Numbered from the stretch's first letter, positions 28,108-38,109 are shown. The stretch: 64,000 bases of DNA from Duncaniella dubosii (GCF_004803915.1 NZ_CP039396.1:3224001-3288000), one strand, 5' to 3'. Notes: generated by a model not told the origin, from the sequence alone. Numbers and translations are program-made.

Positions 28108-29247
28108 TTAAAAGTCCAGCCGATTAATAACCGCACCAATCTCGGCAGCATCGGCCACAGAAATGCCGGTTCCGATAGGAAGGCTGACAATTTCATCAGC
28201 GAGACGCTCCGTGACAGTAAGCGGCCCATGTGCAAGTGTCGCATAGCACGGTTGAAGATGCGGGGGCACTGCATAGTGCACATCCGTCCCTATACCTTCT
28301 TTCTCCATTTCTCTCATAAAACTTCCCCGGCGGTCAGCAGGGACTCTGATAACATACTGATGCCACACACAGTCGTTGACCTCGTTTGTCATCATCGGCA
28401 GAATCACGTCCTGACGATCGATTGTCCGACGATAGGCCAATGCTCGTGCAAAACGGTCGGCATTCTCTGCATTAATGTGTGGGAGTTTCACCCGGAGCAT
28501 TGCTGCCTGAATCGGGTCAAGACGGCAATTGAATCCACAGTAGATGTTGTGATACCTGCGGTCAGAACCATAGTTGGCAAGCGAGCGAACAGTGCGTGCA
28601 AGCTCTTCGTCGTGTGTCAATACAGCACCTGCATCACCGAGAGCGCCTACATTTTTTGTAGGATAAAAACTTATACCGGCCGCATCACCGAGCGCGCCTG
28701 CATAACGGGATTCATGAAATCCGGCTGAAAGAGTCCGCGCACCGAGAGCCTGGGCGCAATCTTCAATCACTTTCAGACTGTGACGACGTGCTACTCTGAC
28801 AAGGGTATCGTCCCAAGACACACGTCCGTAGAGATGTACGGTCATTATCGCGCGCGTGCGGTCAGTGACGGCCTGTTCAAGAAGGTCTGTGTCAATATTC
28901 ATCGTGCGCTCGTCAATATCAACAGGCACAGGGGTCAGTCCGGCATCGCTTATTGCAAGCACAGATGCAATATATGTATTGGCGGGATAGATAACCTCGT
29001 CACCGTCATGAAAAACTCCCATTTCCTTATATGCCCTTAATATAAGCCTGAGCGCATCAAGGCCATTGCTTACACCGATAGCGAAAGGCGCGCCGGTATA
29101 TGACGACAAATCTCTTTCAAAAGCTTCGACTTCCGGGCCTCCTATGTAACGCCCGCTGCGAATCACACGCTCTGCCGCTGCGACAAGCTCATCGGCATAA
29201 GGTTCGTTCACCCTGCCTAAATCAAGAAACGGATACTTTAGATTCAT
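28108..29247 (-). CDS. DegT/DnrJ/EryC1-family sugar aminotransferase (FdtB-like)
   Basis: PLP-dependent enzyme that aminates a keto-sugar nucleotide. The 379-residue protein has the family's [12 protein letters not shown] motif, DCAQALGA, and the PLP lysine K198 in [12 protein letters not shown]. The start at 29247 overlaps the stop of the preceding ketoisomerase gene by four bases, so the two are translationally coupled. Together with an FdtA-like cupin it would make dTDP-3-amino-3,6-dideoxyhexose, a surface glycan sugar. Other sugar precursors cannot be ruled out. Confidence 0.9.
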   Translation of the reverse strand: MNLKYPFLDLGRVNEPYADELVAAAERVIRSGRYIGGPEVEAFERDLSSYTGAPFAIGVSNGLDALRLILRAYKEMGVFHDGDEVIYPANTYIASVLAISDAGLTPVPVDIDERTMNIDTDLLEQAVTDRTRAIMTVHLYGRVSWDDTLVRVARRHSLKVIEDCAQALGARTLSAGFHESRYAGALGDAAGISFYPTKNVGALGDAGAVLTHDEELARTVRSLANYGSDRRYHNIYCGFNCRLDPIQAAMLRVKLPHINAENADRFARALAYRRTIDRQDVILPMMTNEVNDCVWHQYVIRVPADRRGSFMREMEKEGIGTDVHYAVPPHLQPCYATLAHGPLTVTERLADEIVSLPIGTGISVADAAEIGAVINRLDF

Positions 29248-29666
29248 ATTCGTCTGTCACTTTCGACTGCAAGGCGTTTGAATTCCTCATAGTCACGGAT
29301 ATATTCATCAGGATCATAAAGGATAGAGGTCATCACAAGGCAAACGCTGCCAGATGCAAAATTGTCGAGTGTACGCCAATAGCCCGGTGGAATATACAGT
29401 CCTTCAAACGGACGGTTAAGCGTATATGTCATCCATGTAAACCCGTCATAAAGATTCACGTTGAAACACCCGTTCACAGCCACAAGCAACGATTTGGCTT
29501 CCTTATGCGAATGACCTCCACGTGCTTCTCCGGCAGGGACATCATAGGTCCAGTAGCATCTGGCAATTTCAAAAGGTATCTGGTCATTGTCCTGCACAAA
29601 TGTAAGACTTCCACGAGGGTCATATATCCGTGGAAGCTGTATCAGACAAGGCTTGTCAATATCCAT
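29244..29666 (-). CDS. Sugar 3,4-ketoisomerase, cupin type (FdtA/QdtA/WxcM-like)
   Basis: Converts dTDP-4-keto-6-deoxyglucose to its 3-keto isomer before amination. The 140-residue single cupin domain has [11 protein letters not shown] near the N terminus, a central [16 protein letters not shown] with the paired histidines of the FdtA family, and a late [11 protein letters not shown]. The size is exactly that of stand-alone FdtA. It precedes the aminotransferase gene with an ATGA overlap. No dTDP-glucose genes are near, so its substrate must come from elsewhere. Confidence 0.88.
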   Translation of the reverse strand: MDIDKPCLIQLPRIYDPRGSLTFVQDNDQIPFEIARCYWTYDVPAGEARGGHSHKEAKSLLVAVNGCFNVNLYDGFTWMTYTLNRPFEGLYIPPGYWRTLDNFASGSVCLVMTSILYDPDEYIRDYEEFKRLAVESDRRI

Positions 29667-29705
29667 AGATCAAAATGTATTATATATTATGGTATGATTA
29701 TGCTA

Positions 29706-29713
29706 CAAAGGTA
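29706..29713 (-). promoter_or_regulatory. Putative promoter of the ketoisomerase-aminotransferase pair
   Basis: On the minus strand TACCTTTG matches TAnnTTTG exactly, about 40 bases before the ketoisomerase start. The 257-base gap to the divergent EF-G2 gene also holds an imperfect plus-strand element (CTATTTTG at 29809-29816) that could serve EF-G2. Confidence 0.5.
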
Positions 29714-29923
29714 GTGAATTATGGCTTGTGACGAATCATGAATTCAAGAAAATCGCATCTTATGTTGTAAAACACATGTTTCAGACGCACAAAAACGAAA
29801 ATTAATTACTATTTTGCGGTCGATTTCAAAAAACTCTCACAAAGGGGAAACGGAAATCCAATAAAAAATCTCTCCTAAAACATTAAACCATTCTTCTTAC
29901 CTAAAAACTAAACCGAAACTAAT

Positions 29924-32082
29924 ATGAAGGTCTACCAAACTAACGAGATTAAAAACATCGCCTTGCTCGGTAGCAAAGGCTCTGGTAAAACCACACTTGC
30001 TGAAGCTATGCTTTACGAGTGTGGAGTTATAAAACGTCGCGGTACGATCGAAGCGAAAAACACCGTGAGCGATTCATTCCCCGTCGAGAAAGAATACGGC
30101 TACAGTGTATTCTCGACGGTTTTCTATGCTGAATTCCTCAACAAAAAACTAAATGTAATTGACTGTCCGGGAGCTGACGACTTCGTAGGCAATGCTATTA
30201 CCGCACTGAATGTGACCGACACAGGTGTGATATTAATCAATTCACAATACGGTGTGGAAGTCGGCACTCAGAACATATTCCGCACCACCCAGTCGCTCAA
30301 GAAACCTGTGATTTTCGCTCTCAACCAGCTTGACGGTGAAAAAGCAGACTATGAAAACGTCATGGAACAGATGCGCGAGCATTTCGGAAATAAGATCGTG
30401 GCGATTCAATATCCTATCCAGTGCGGACCCGGATTCAACGCTATGATCGACGTTCTCCTCATGAAGAAATATTCATGGGGGCCTGACGGCGGAACTCCGA
30501 CCATTGAAGACATCCCTGCTGATGAAAAGGAAAAAGCGCTTGAACTTCATCAGGCTCTCGTCGAGGCAGCAGCCGAAAACGACGAAACTCTTATGGAAAA
30601 ATTCTTTGACCAAGGCCACCTGAGTGAAGACGAAATGCGTGAAGGTATACGCAAAGGTCTGGTAGACCGCTCGATATATCCTGTCTTCTGTGTGAGTGCA
30701 GCCAAAGACATGGGCGTACGCCGCATGATGGAATTCCTCGGTAACGTCGTTCCCTTCGTTGAAGAAATGTCTGCTCCTGAAACTACAGATGGTGTAACAG
30801 TAAAGCCTGACAGCAACGGTCCTCTGTCGCTATATTTCTTCAAGATTACGGTCGAACCGCATATCGGTGAAGTCAGCTACTTCAAAGTAATGTCTGGAAC
30901 TCTCACTCCCGGTGTGGATCTTGAGAATGTGACACGCGGCTCGCGCGAACGCATCGCCCAGCTCTATTGCGTCTGCGGAAACATCAAGACTCAAGTCGAC
31001 AAACTTTGTGCCGGAGATATCGGTGCGACAGTGAAGCTTAAAGATGTCCGCACAGGCAACACTCTTGACGCGAAAGACTGCGACTACCGTTTTGACTTCA
31101 TCCGTTTCCCCGAACCTAAATATCGCCGTGCAATCCGTCCCGTAACCGAAAGTGATGCTGAAAAACTCATGGGCATACTCACCCGCATGCACGAGGAAGA
31201 TCCGACTTGGGTAATCGAACAATCGAAAGAACTGAAGCAGACCATACTTTCAGGCCAGGGAGAATTCCATCTCCGCACCCTGAAGTGGCGTGTCGAAAAC
31301 AACGACAAGCTTCCCATCATATTTGAAGAACCGCGAATCCCTTACCGCGAGACAATCACCAAGGCCGCACGTGCCGACTACCGTCACAAGAAGCAGTCAG
31401 GCGGCGCAGGTCAGTTTGGTGAGGTACATCTCATAATCGAACCCTATACCGAAGGAATGCCTGCCCCGACACTTATAAGTTCGGCAATCAGGAATACAAG
31501 ATGAGCGTGCGCGACACTCAAGAGATACCTTTGGCATGGGGTGGAAAACTCGTCGTACACAACTGTATCGTCGGTGGAGCGATTGACGCCCGCTTCATAC
31601 CTGCGATAGTCAAAGGTCTCATGGACCGAATGGAACAAGGCCCGCTCACCGGCAGTTACGCACGTGATGTGAGAGTATGTATCTATGACGGTAAGATGCA
31701 CCCGGTCGACTCAAACGAAATCTCATTCCGTCTCGCAGGTCGCAATGCTTTCAGCGAGGCATTCCGCAATGCGAATCCGAAAGTGCTTGAACCGGTCTAT
31801 GACGTGGACGTCATGGTTCCCGGCGATGTGATGGGCGATGTGATGAGCGACCTTCAGGGACGCCGTGCCATAATCATGGGTATGTCAAGCGACAATGGTT
31901 TTGAGAAAATCTCAGCCCGTGTTCCATTAAAGGAAATGTCGTCATATTCGACAGCACTTTCATCAATTACCGGCGGACGGTCAGCGTTCACAATGAAATT
32001 CGCATCATACGAACTCGTTCCGTCCGACGTGCAGGAAAAACTGCTTAAAGAATATGCTGAAAAAGCACAAGCTGACGAATAA
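29924..32082 (+). CDS. fusA2: EF-G paralogue (EF-G2 type) lacking the catalytic switch-II histidine, frameshifted
   Basis: Translocation-factor homologue. It reads as 29924-31504 (526 residues) and 31501-32082; one added C in the C4 run at 31464-31467 gives APDTYKFGNQEY and one 719-residue protein. All EF-G domains are present, with P-loop GSKGSGKTT, NQLD in place of NKxD, and domain IV KKQSGGAGQFGEV. Where normal EF-G has DTPGHVDF, this one has DCPGADDF: the histidine needed for GTP hydrolysis is alanine 84, and the RGITI switch I motif is lost. This matches Bacteroides EF-G2, reported to support translation without GTP hydrolysis and to be needed under carbon limitation and in the gut. The lesion is probably an assembly error. 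Confidence 0.87.
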
Positions 32083-32130
32083 TCTTAATAAACAATAATA
32101 CCCTACTCTCAATTCTAACCAAACACATTG

Positions 32131-32165
32131 ATGGGTGTCACCGAAGCGAATTCGGTGACACTCAT
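32131..32165 (+). terminator. Hairpin after EF-G2
   Basis: GTGTCACCGAA and TTCGGTGACAC pair perfectly over 11 bp round a 5-base loop, and the stem extends to about 15 bp with one G-U pair. It lies 50 bases past the EF-G2 stop. There is no strong T tract, so it may be an RNA-stabilising hairpin or a weak terminator. Confidence 0.55.
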
Positions 32166-32277
32166 TGTATTCAAGAGCAGTCATTCGCCCTTAATAAAGC
32201 TGCATTTACCCATACGACTAAACTTTCGGAACTTCAAACGTCTTATTCATATACTGACATCACAATCAAATCGAACT

Positions 32278-32661
32278 ATGAATATAAAGAATCTTTTCAG
32301 CTATGCGGTAATCTCCATATCCGCACTTACGGTCAGCGCACCATTGACTGGATGCACGCAAAAATCCGAAAAACAGACTTCGGCAGCTGATATACAATCT
32401 TCAAAGGAACGTAAAGGAGGGAAACCCGGTGGCGGACCGGTAATTGACAAAAGCGGAGATGCCACGCTTCAGGCTATGATAAAATCGGAAGTACCGCAAT
32501 TCAAACAGTTTGAATACACTGATGCCACAACCGGGAAGACAATGCAGTATACACTGTTTACGCCAAAGAATATCGATGAGTCAAAAAAATATCCGCTCGT
32601 ACTCTTTTCCACGGCTCGACAAAATCAAACAGCGAGGCATACAAGTTTTCATCGGTTTTAA
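32278..32661 (+). pseudogene. N-terminal remnant of an alpha/beta-hydrolase lipoprotein
   Basis: Only the first third of a gene is left. It starts at MNIKNLF (32278), has a signal with lipobox near PLTGC, a linker rich in K, G and S, then VPQFKQFEYTD and KYPLVLF, the first strand of an esterase or prolyl-oligopeptidase-like domain. The expected catalytic part is missing. After about 32605 the frame becomes the reverse strand of an AraC-type gene and ends at 32661. It starts about 196 bases after EF-G2. It is a broken gene or an assembly junction. Family assignment rests on a short segment. Confidence 0.55.
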
Positions 32662-33131
32662 GAATGGCAAACATTCCTTCCGCCATCTTCATTTTCAATA
32701 TATCCTCATCCGGCGAGACACCGGCATCAAAGTAAGGAACAAGCGATTCAAATAGACTTCGCACATCCAGACGGTTTGTAGGAAATTTCACAAGGCTTCT
32801 CTTCTCCCGCCGTGCATCTGCCGGTATGTCCTTGCGGTTCAGAGTGTGGAAAAACTCTTTCAGATAATCTCGGGAGAACTTCATCACGACTGAACGGTAC
32901 GGTCTGCCATCTTTGACACGCTTCTGAAGCCACATCCTGTTATCGCGCCTCATAAAAGCGCAATCGCCGGGATCGAAGTATAGTCTTACGTCCGCTGTCG
33001 GTAATTTCCAGTTCGCCTGAATGAATATATATGAGAGTATGCTCGCGGTTGCAGTGGGCACAGCCACGGTCATCCGTAAAATAACTCGCTATAAAGGTGC
33101 TTGAGCAATCAAATACATCCAGTTTTTCCAT
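32620..33131 (-). pseudogene. Truncated and frameshifted AraC-family regulator
   Basis: The minus strand codes for the N-terminal sensor part of an AraC-type regulator of a Bacteroidales type: MEKLDVFDCSS, HTLIYIHSGELEI, then, in another frame, GDCAFMRRDN, KLPTNR-like FPTNRLDVRSLFESL and NLYASLFDFVEPWK. One fewer G in the G3 run at 32969-32971 (plus strand) joins the frames as ILRSGDCAFMRRD. After EPWK, where the helix-turn-helix DNA-binding domain should begin, the frame runs into the reverse strand of the hydrolase remnant and stops at 32558. Without the DNA-binding domain it cannot work as a regulator. The frameshift looks like a sequence error; the truncation may be real. Confidence 0.72.
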
Positions 33132-33236
33132 ATCAGCATGAATTTAGACCGCAAAGATAGCTCTAAAAATCTTTATGCAGTTTGTTGAGAGGCTCATTTT
33201 TAATTTTACTTTACTACTGATGCCACGTTACATAAT

Positions 33237-33275
33237 AAAAAAGTTTCCACGTTCAATCCACGCGGAAACTTTTTT
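33237..33275 (-). terminator. Terminator at the end of the xylan operon
   Basis: AAAAAAGTTTCC and GGAAACTTTTTT form a 12-bp stem, with CG pairs extending into the loop. T runs exist on both strands. It lies 57 bases beyond the stop of the GH97 gene, and can also end transcripts coming from the plus side. Confidence 0.8.
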
Positions 33276-33331
33276 ATTTGTGTTCCAACCATTGATATTA
33301 TTCAATGGAGAGAGCAACCTTATAAATCTAT

Positions 33332-36040
33332 TCAGGGCCTTGACAAGACAGCTTCCGCATAGCGGCGGCCTAATTCGCGATAACCCTCAGCCGTGAAATG
33401 AAGTCCGTCGGGAGCTCCTTTACAACCTTTTGACGACACAATACGACTGTTCGGTATCACATCAGGCAATGTATTAACAATAGCATTCATCGAGGAGCAT
33501 ATTCCACCTTCTTCTTCCGAAAGCATTTCACCTGCGACCAATATCATCTTATCCTTCTCAAGTCCGAGATCCGAGATAAGACGCTCATAGATCTTTCTTA
33601 CCTTCAAAGGCCATTCTCTGTCATTGGTATTCGATTCTCCCTGATGGATAAGAACTCCTTTTATGATACCTGCCCTTTGTGCCTCACGGGCCATCGTCAA
33701 GAGCCGTTTGTAAGGGTTATCATCATACGCTTTCACTGTATTTTTCAACCAATCAGGCTGTGACATTATATGTGAGGCACACGAATCCGTGTCAAACAGT
33801 TCAATCCGGCAGCCACCGACAGCGACATTGACAACCCCTACCCTTACTTTCTCCGGGAGAGCTTTTACCATCTCACGCCCGAAATAATCAATCGGGGTAA
33901 GACCTGTGGTACTTCTGACGAGCGGAGGCAAAGCCTGACACCACCGGCCTTTCGTCCTCGATTTTTCAGGCATATCGACAGCCGGCATCATCAAAAATCT
34001 TGAATCGCCCCCTATTGTATCCTGAGCCTCATACGCGGCTGCTCCCTCCATGTTCGACTGACCGAAACAGAGATATACATGGAAATCAGGATCAGGACGA
34101 TTTGTAATGACAAACGCTCCGTTGCGAGGAATCACCACTTTTACCTTTCCCTTATTATCAGGACGTAAATCCTGTTTCTTCCCGGACAGATTATCATCAT
34201 CACTGTAAAGTGTCAATGGCACACGATTCATACTTTCAGGAATCTCTACAGTCAGTTTAATCTTCTCTTCACCTGCATTCACACCGACAATATACCATGA
34301 AGATCCATGCCTACGGGCCAAAACAATGTATTTTCCCGGATAGCCTTCTATAAAACGAGTCTCATCCCATGTGACAGGTACATTTTTCATAAATTCAATA
34401 GCCCATTCAGGAGCATCTTCGAGGTTGTTCGGTGCGAGTGCGAAATGTTGCACCGGGCTTTGAAAAAGCACTGCTGTAGCAAGGGCGAAAACATCGGAAG
34501 TCATACGCCGTGATCCTTTCGGACTATTGTCTGCACTATAATAGCTATTGAGTGCGCTTCCGCCGAAATCCATACTACCGACCGTGTTGCGGATGAAAGG
34601 ATGCAGGCAGGCATTAAACGCCTCGGCATCACAGCTGCCCTGCGAGAAATGAAGATTTTCACTTGCCAATACCGCTTCACTGGCAGCATAGTTGGGATAC
34701 ATGCGTTCCCACCCTCGCGGAAGCGTACATCCATGAAACACCACGAGCAGACCATAGTCATTGGCATCGGCAAGAATATCATGATAGAGCCGCATTGTCT
34801 CCTGTTTGTCACCGCCGAAGAAATCGACCTTTATTCCACGGACACCTATCTTTTGCATCCACGCCATATCCTTCCGGCGTTTCACAATATCGTTCATGAT
34901 TCCGCGTGGTCCTTGAGGCGCATCATTCCAATTACCGTTTGAATTGTACCAAAGATATAAGTCAACACCTTTTGATTTACCATAGCGTGCAAGTTCTTCA
35001 ATCCTGTCATAACCGATCTGCCTGTCCCAAAGCGCATCGACCAGCACAGTCTCATAGCCCATTGCCGCAGCGAAATCAATATAACGTTTCTGTTCGTCAA
35101 AATTACAGCTTTCATCCATCTTTATAATCCAGCTCCATGTCCCGCGGCTGTATTCATAATTTTTAGACGGCTCATAGAGAGGTCTCACCACATCAAACGG
35201 AATCGTGGTTTCAACTATCGGCCCAAGGTCATTCCCGACAGTGACTGTGCGCCACGGAGTCATCCCGGGCAGCGCTACCGAGGCCGATGTCGAGCCCCAC
35301 CCGTTCATCTCACCATCCTGAGGATAGGCAATAGTATAGGAGCCATCCTTATCACCAACAATATGCGATCCGCAGTAGTCACCGGCTACACCGGTCTCTG
35401 AAATAAGAATCCATCCGTTATCTCCATTGCGAAACAGACATGGGAAAGTGTAACCGTTTCCCCACCCGTTTTTCCCGATGGAATCATCAGTTGTATAAGA
35501 GGTTTCATAACTTGGAGATGTCCGTGCGAATCCTCCCATCGGCGCACTTTGCGGACAAAGGAATGTCGTCGTCCCTTCAGGCATGGTAAAACCTGTGGCC
35601 TCCGACTCCACTATGCAGCAAAGTGTCTCGCCCTGCGGATGCAGACGGTAGCGGAAAGCGACATTGTTGTCACTTACTTCAAAAATCACATCGAATATCT
35701 GTTTGCCATCCTTGGAAAATGTGAATTCCTGTCTGTTAGCCCTGTAGTCCACACGGCTTTTCTTTATATTTGGCAAAGAATATGAATCGGACACATTGGT
35801 TATTTCAGTGGCAGAACTCAGATGCAGATTTTTTGAATAATCGCCAAGATTCGTCCTGAGGCCAAGTGGAGAGGCTACGATGAATGGTTTGCCATCAAAC
35901 GAAATTGCATACGCCGGCTGACCATTATTATCGTTTACTTCGACAACTGTTTTTCCATCGGGACTTGCTATCGAAAATTCCGCAGCCACCGACATGGCCG
36001 GAATCATCATAAGCGAGCATACAATCAGATTATTTTTCAT
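33332..36040 (-). CDS. GH97 glycosidase fused to a C-terminal SGNH esterase domain
   Basis: A two-enzyme polypeptide of 902 residues. After a signal peptide (about 1-20) come the GH97 N-terminal beta-sandwich, the barrel (about 290-570) with KVDFFGGDK holding the candidate nucleophile D406 and ASEAVLASEN with acid/base E455, and the C-terminal beta domain (to about 648). The Asp nucleophile points to the retaining GH97 branch (alpha-galactosidase type), not SusB-like inverting enzymes. From about 653 an SGNH/SASA-type esterase follows, with FGQSNMEG (S662), IHQGESN and APDGLHF (D878, H881). Single-chain coupling suggests removal of an alpha-linked sugar and an acetyl group from xylan side chains. 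It is the last gene of the operon. Confidence 0.85.
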   Translation of the reverse strand: MKNNLIVCSLMMIPAMSVAAEFSIASPDGKTVVEVNDNNGQPAYAISFDGKPFIVASPLGLRTNLGDYSKNLHLSSATEITNVSDSYSLPNIKKSRVDYRANRQEFTFSKDGKQIFDVIFEVSDNNVAFRYRLHPQGETLCCIVESEATGFTMPEGTTTFLCPQSAPMGGFARTSPSYETSYTTDDSIGKNGWGNGYTFPCLFRNGDNGWILISETGVAGDYCGSHIVGDKDGSYTIAYPQDGEMNGWGSTSASVALPGMTPWRTVTVGNDLGPIVETTIPFDVVRPLYEPSKNYEYSRGTWSWIIKMDESCNFDEQKRYIDFAAAMGYETVLVDALWDRQIGYDRIEELARYGKSKGVDLYLWYNSNGNWNDAPQGPRGIMNDIVKRRKDMAWMQKIGVRGIKVDFFGGDKQETMRLYHDILADANDYGLLVVFHGCTLPRGWERMYPNYAASEAVLASENLHFSQGSCDAEAFNACLHPFIRNTVGSMDFGGSALNSYYSADNSPKGSRRMTSDVFALATAVLFQSPVQHFALAPNNLEDAPEWAIEFMKNVPVTWDETRFIEGYPGKYIVLARRHGSSWYIVGVNAGEEKIKLTVEIPESMNRVPLTLYSDDDNLSGKKQDLRPDNKGKVKVVIPRNGAFVITNRPDPDFHVYLCFGQSNMEGAAAYEAQDTIGGDSRFLMMPAVDMPEKSRTKGRWCQALPPLVRSTTGLTPIDYFGREMVKALPEKVRVGVVNVAVGGCRIELFDTDSCASHIMSQPDWLKNTVKAYDDNPYKRLLTMAREAQRAGIIKGVLIHQGESNTNDREWPLKVRKIYERLISDLGLEKDKMILVAGEMLSEEEGGICSSMNAIVNTLPDVIPNSRIVSSKGCKGAPDGLHFTAEGYRELGRRYAEAVLSRP

Positions 36041-36056
36041 ATATGAATATTTTTTC

Positions 36057-38102
36057 TTACCGTTTTACAACTATTTTCTTTCCATCCACGATATACAGAC
36101 CTTCGGGCAATCCATTTAAAGCAACAGACGTAGAGACCTGTGTCTTTAGCCTCATTCCCTGAATATTATAGACATCGACAGACCGCTCCGATGGAGAAAA
36201 AGTAATTTCGTCAAGTGCAGATTCTCCATCAGGATTGTCACTCAGATAAACTTTTTTAACTCTAAAAGGTGTATTGCCGAGCGACCAGAAGCCGACGATG
36301 AATATGTGCGACGGATCAAGTAGCCGTCCGCTATCAGATTTCAGATTTGCAAGATCAAGCACCGCCTTAGTCCTATTACCGAAATCAGCGACCGCCGGGT
36401 CAGTCCAGTAATTATCCTGATCGAATACTCTAAACGAGACAGCGGCCTGATTGCCTCCTTCCATCTCAGCAATCAGATAACGATAGGACGACAAATCAAT
36501 TCCCGCAGAATATTTCCAACCGGCAAAACCATACTTACCTGTTTTGATTGTACAGGTATTCTCATCAAATGTGCCTTCTTCCCAGATTGACGGATTCAGA
36601 TAGCCATTGATGAAAGGGAAAAATGTGGAATTGAACTTTACCGACACTGACTCGTCATTCCCGGCCACGGTATATCCTATTTCAACATCTGTAAGACCGG
36701 GAGCATGAGCCGTGAACACACCGTCAGACCACTCAACCACATCCGGATCTTTGACCGTGACGTCAAATTCCGCATGCCGGTTCATCTGATAGCCGTTGCC
36801 GGAATCTGATATCAGAGCCATAAATATTGAATTTCCGGGCATGACAACATATTCGTCACCTACTTTCCTTACCGAGAATTCAAGACAAAAATCTTCTGAG
36901 GGATCTTTCTCTCCTGCATAATCCTTATACCAATGATACACAGGCCACAGACATGCCTCGGAATCATTGAGCACCGTATTGCGTTCACCCGGCTCGTCCT
37001 TAAATGCTGCAAGCAGCTCACATCCGGAAAAGATAAGCCAGCTAACGTTGCCGGTATTATCGGCAAGAAGTTTGAAATTAGCGCCAAAACCTTCACCAAA
37101 CATTTTGCCGGTGATACTTTTACCCCATGAGGCATCATATTTCGACGGTGCCCAGTCCATCTCGGTGACCATAACTGGTGCAAAATCCGCAACCGGCTTT
37201 ATCTGGGATGCCCAACCGGCAGCAAATGCGTTGAAACCACCGCCATAACTACCGCCAAGCTCATGGCTCGGTTCAATGGCATCACTGCCATACCATCCCG
37301 GATAGACGTGGACAGCATAGCCGATATTGTCACCCGTAACAGGATATCGGGCAAAACCTGCATATTGCGACTGATAACCCGTACCGGGAATCCAGAGTAT
37401 ATTGTCACAGCCATTTCCACGCATCAAATCTACTATTTCCTGAAAATAAGCTGTCAGATTCTTAAAACATCCGTCGGTATTCGAACCGAATTGTCCGTCA
37501 TTATCCATAATCTGAACCGGCTCATTGGCAAGTTCAAACATTATGTGCGGATTATCAGTCAATCTCGATTGTGTCGAGACATATCCCCACACCCGCTTGA
37601 GATATTTATGATAAGCATCCCCTATTTCTATTTTTTCAGGACATACGCCCGGAGGCCGCATAACAACATACAGCCCTTTCGAAACGGCATATTCAGCCAT
37701 AGGAATGAACACCTGCGAAAGATATGTACGGAAACGGTTGAAATCAAAAGCCGATATGTCGTTTTCGCCCGTCGTACTCACTCCGGGAGTATTCGACCAG
37801 TAGGGATCCATGTGGATACGGACAAAATTCATTTTCCATCCGGCTTCAAGAAGCTCATCAATCTTCTTTTTATTATATTCAAGACATCCGTTGACATCAT
37901 AATTGTTCCACTTGGTTCCACGTTCATTAAACCAAGGGCTATAAGTCTGAGCAAAACCGTGGAGATTCACAACGTTGCCGGCATCATCTTTCAGATAACG
38001 CCCATCGACATGCAGAACGGGCATGTCCATTCCCGGCCATGCAACCGCAACCAATCCACACGTCGCCATTACGGCTGTCAATAATTTGCGTAGTCCGATC
38101 AT
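36057..38102 (-). CDS. GH5 glycoside hydrolase with C-terminal sorting-like tail
   Basis: Exported endo-acting enzyme, 681 residues from MIGLRKLL (a start 30 codons upstream would bury the signal peptide). The signal peptide is about 1-22. The GH5 barrel has HGFAQTYSPWFN, acid/base E194 in FELANEPV and nucleophile E314 in VMVTEMDW. A beta-sandwich middle domain (about 430-600) may bind sugar. The last 40 residues (VDVYNIQGMRLK, then LPEGLYIVDGKKIVVK) match the C-terminal sorting-like domain widespread in Bacteroidales secreted proteins. Whether it cuts xylan, glucan or mannan is not fixed by sequence; the locus suggests a xylan-type backbone. It follows a GH43 gene by 7 bases. Confidence 0.88.
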   Translation of the reverse strand: MIGLRKLLTAVMATCGLVAVAWPGMDMPVLHVDGRYLKDDAGNVVNLHGFAQTYSPWFNERGTKWNNYDVNGCLEYNKKKIDELLEAGWKMNFVRIHMDPYWSNTPGVSTTGENDISAFDFNRFRTYLSQVFIPMAEYAVSKGLYVVMRPPGVCPEKIEIGDAYHKYLKRVWGYVSTQSRLTDNPHIMFELANEPVQIMDNDGQFGSNTDGCFKNLTAYFQEIVDLMRGNGCDNILWIPGTGYQSQYAGFARYPVTGDNIGYAVHVYPGWYGSDAIEPSHELGGSYGGGFNAFAAGWASQIKPVADFAPVMVTEMDWAPSKYDASWGKSITGKMFGEGFGANFKLLADNTGNVSWLIFSGCELLAAFKDEPGERNTVLNDSEACLWPVYHWYKDYAGEKDPSEDFCLEFSVRKVGDEYVVMPGNSIFMALISDSGNGYQMNRHAEFDVTVKDPDVVEWSDGVFTAHAPGLTDVEIGYTVAGNDESVSVKFNSTFFPFINGYLNPSIWEEGTFDENTCTIKTGKYGFAGWKYSAGIDLSSYRYLIAEMEGGNQAAVSFRVFDQDNYWTDPAVADFGNRTKAVLDLANLKSDSGRLLDPSHIFIVGFWSLGNTPFRVKKVYLSDNPDGESALDEITFSPSERSVDVYNIQGMRLKTQVSTSVALNGLPEGLYIVDGKKIVVKR

Positions 38103-38109
38103 GATATTT

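Noticed and set aside
31501..32082. A separate gene for the C-terminal part of EF-G
   Set aside because: It holds only the end of domain IV and domain V, and one base upstream joins it to the main frame.
32278..33131. Mobile element at the broken gene pair
   Set aside because: No transposase frame, terminal inverted repeats or target duplication was found. A deletion or a false join fits better.
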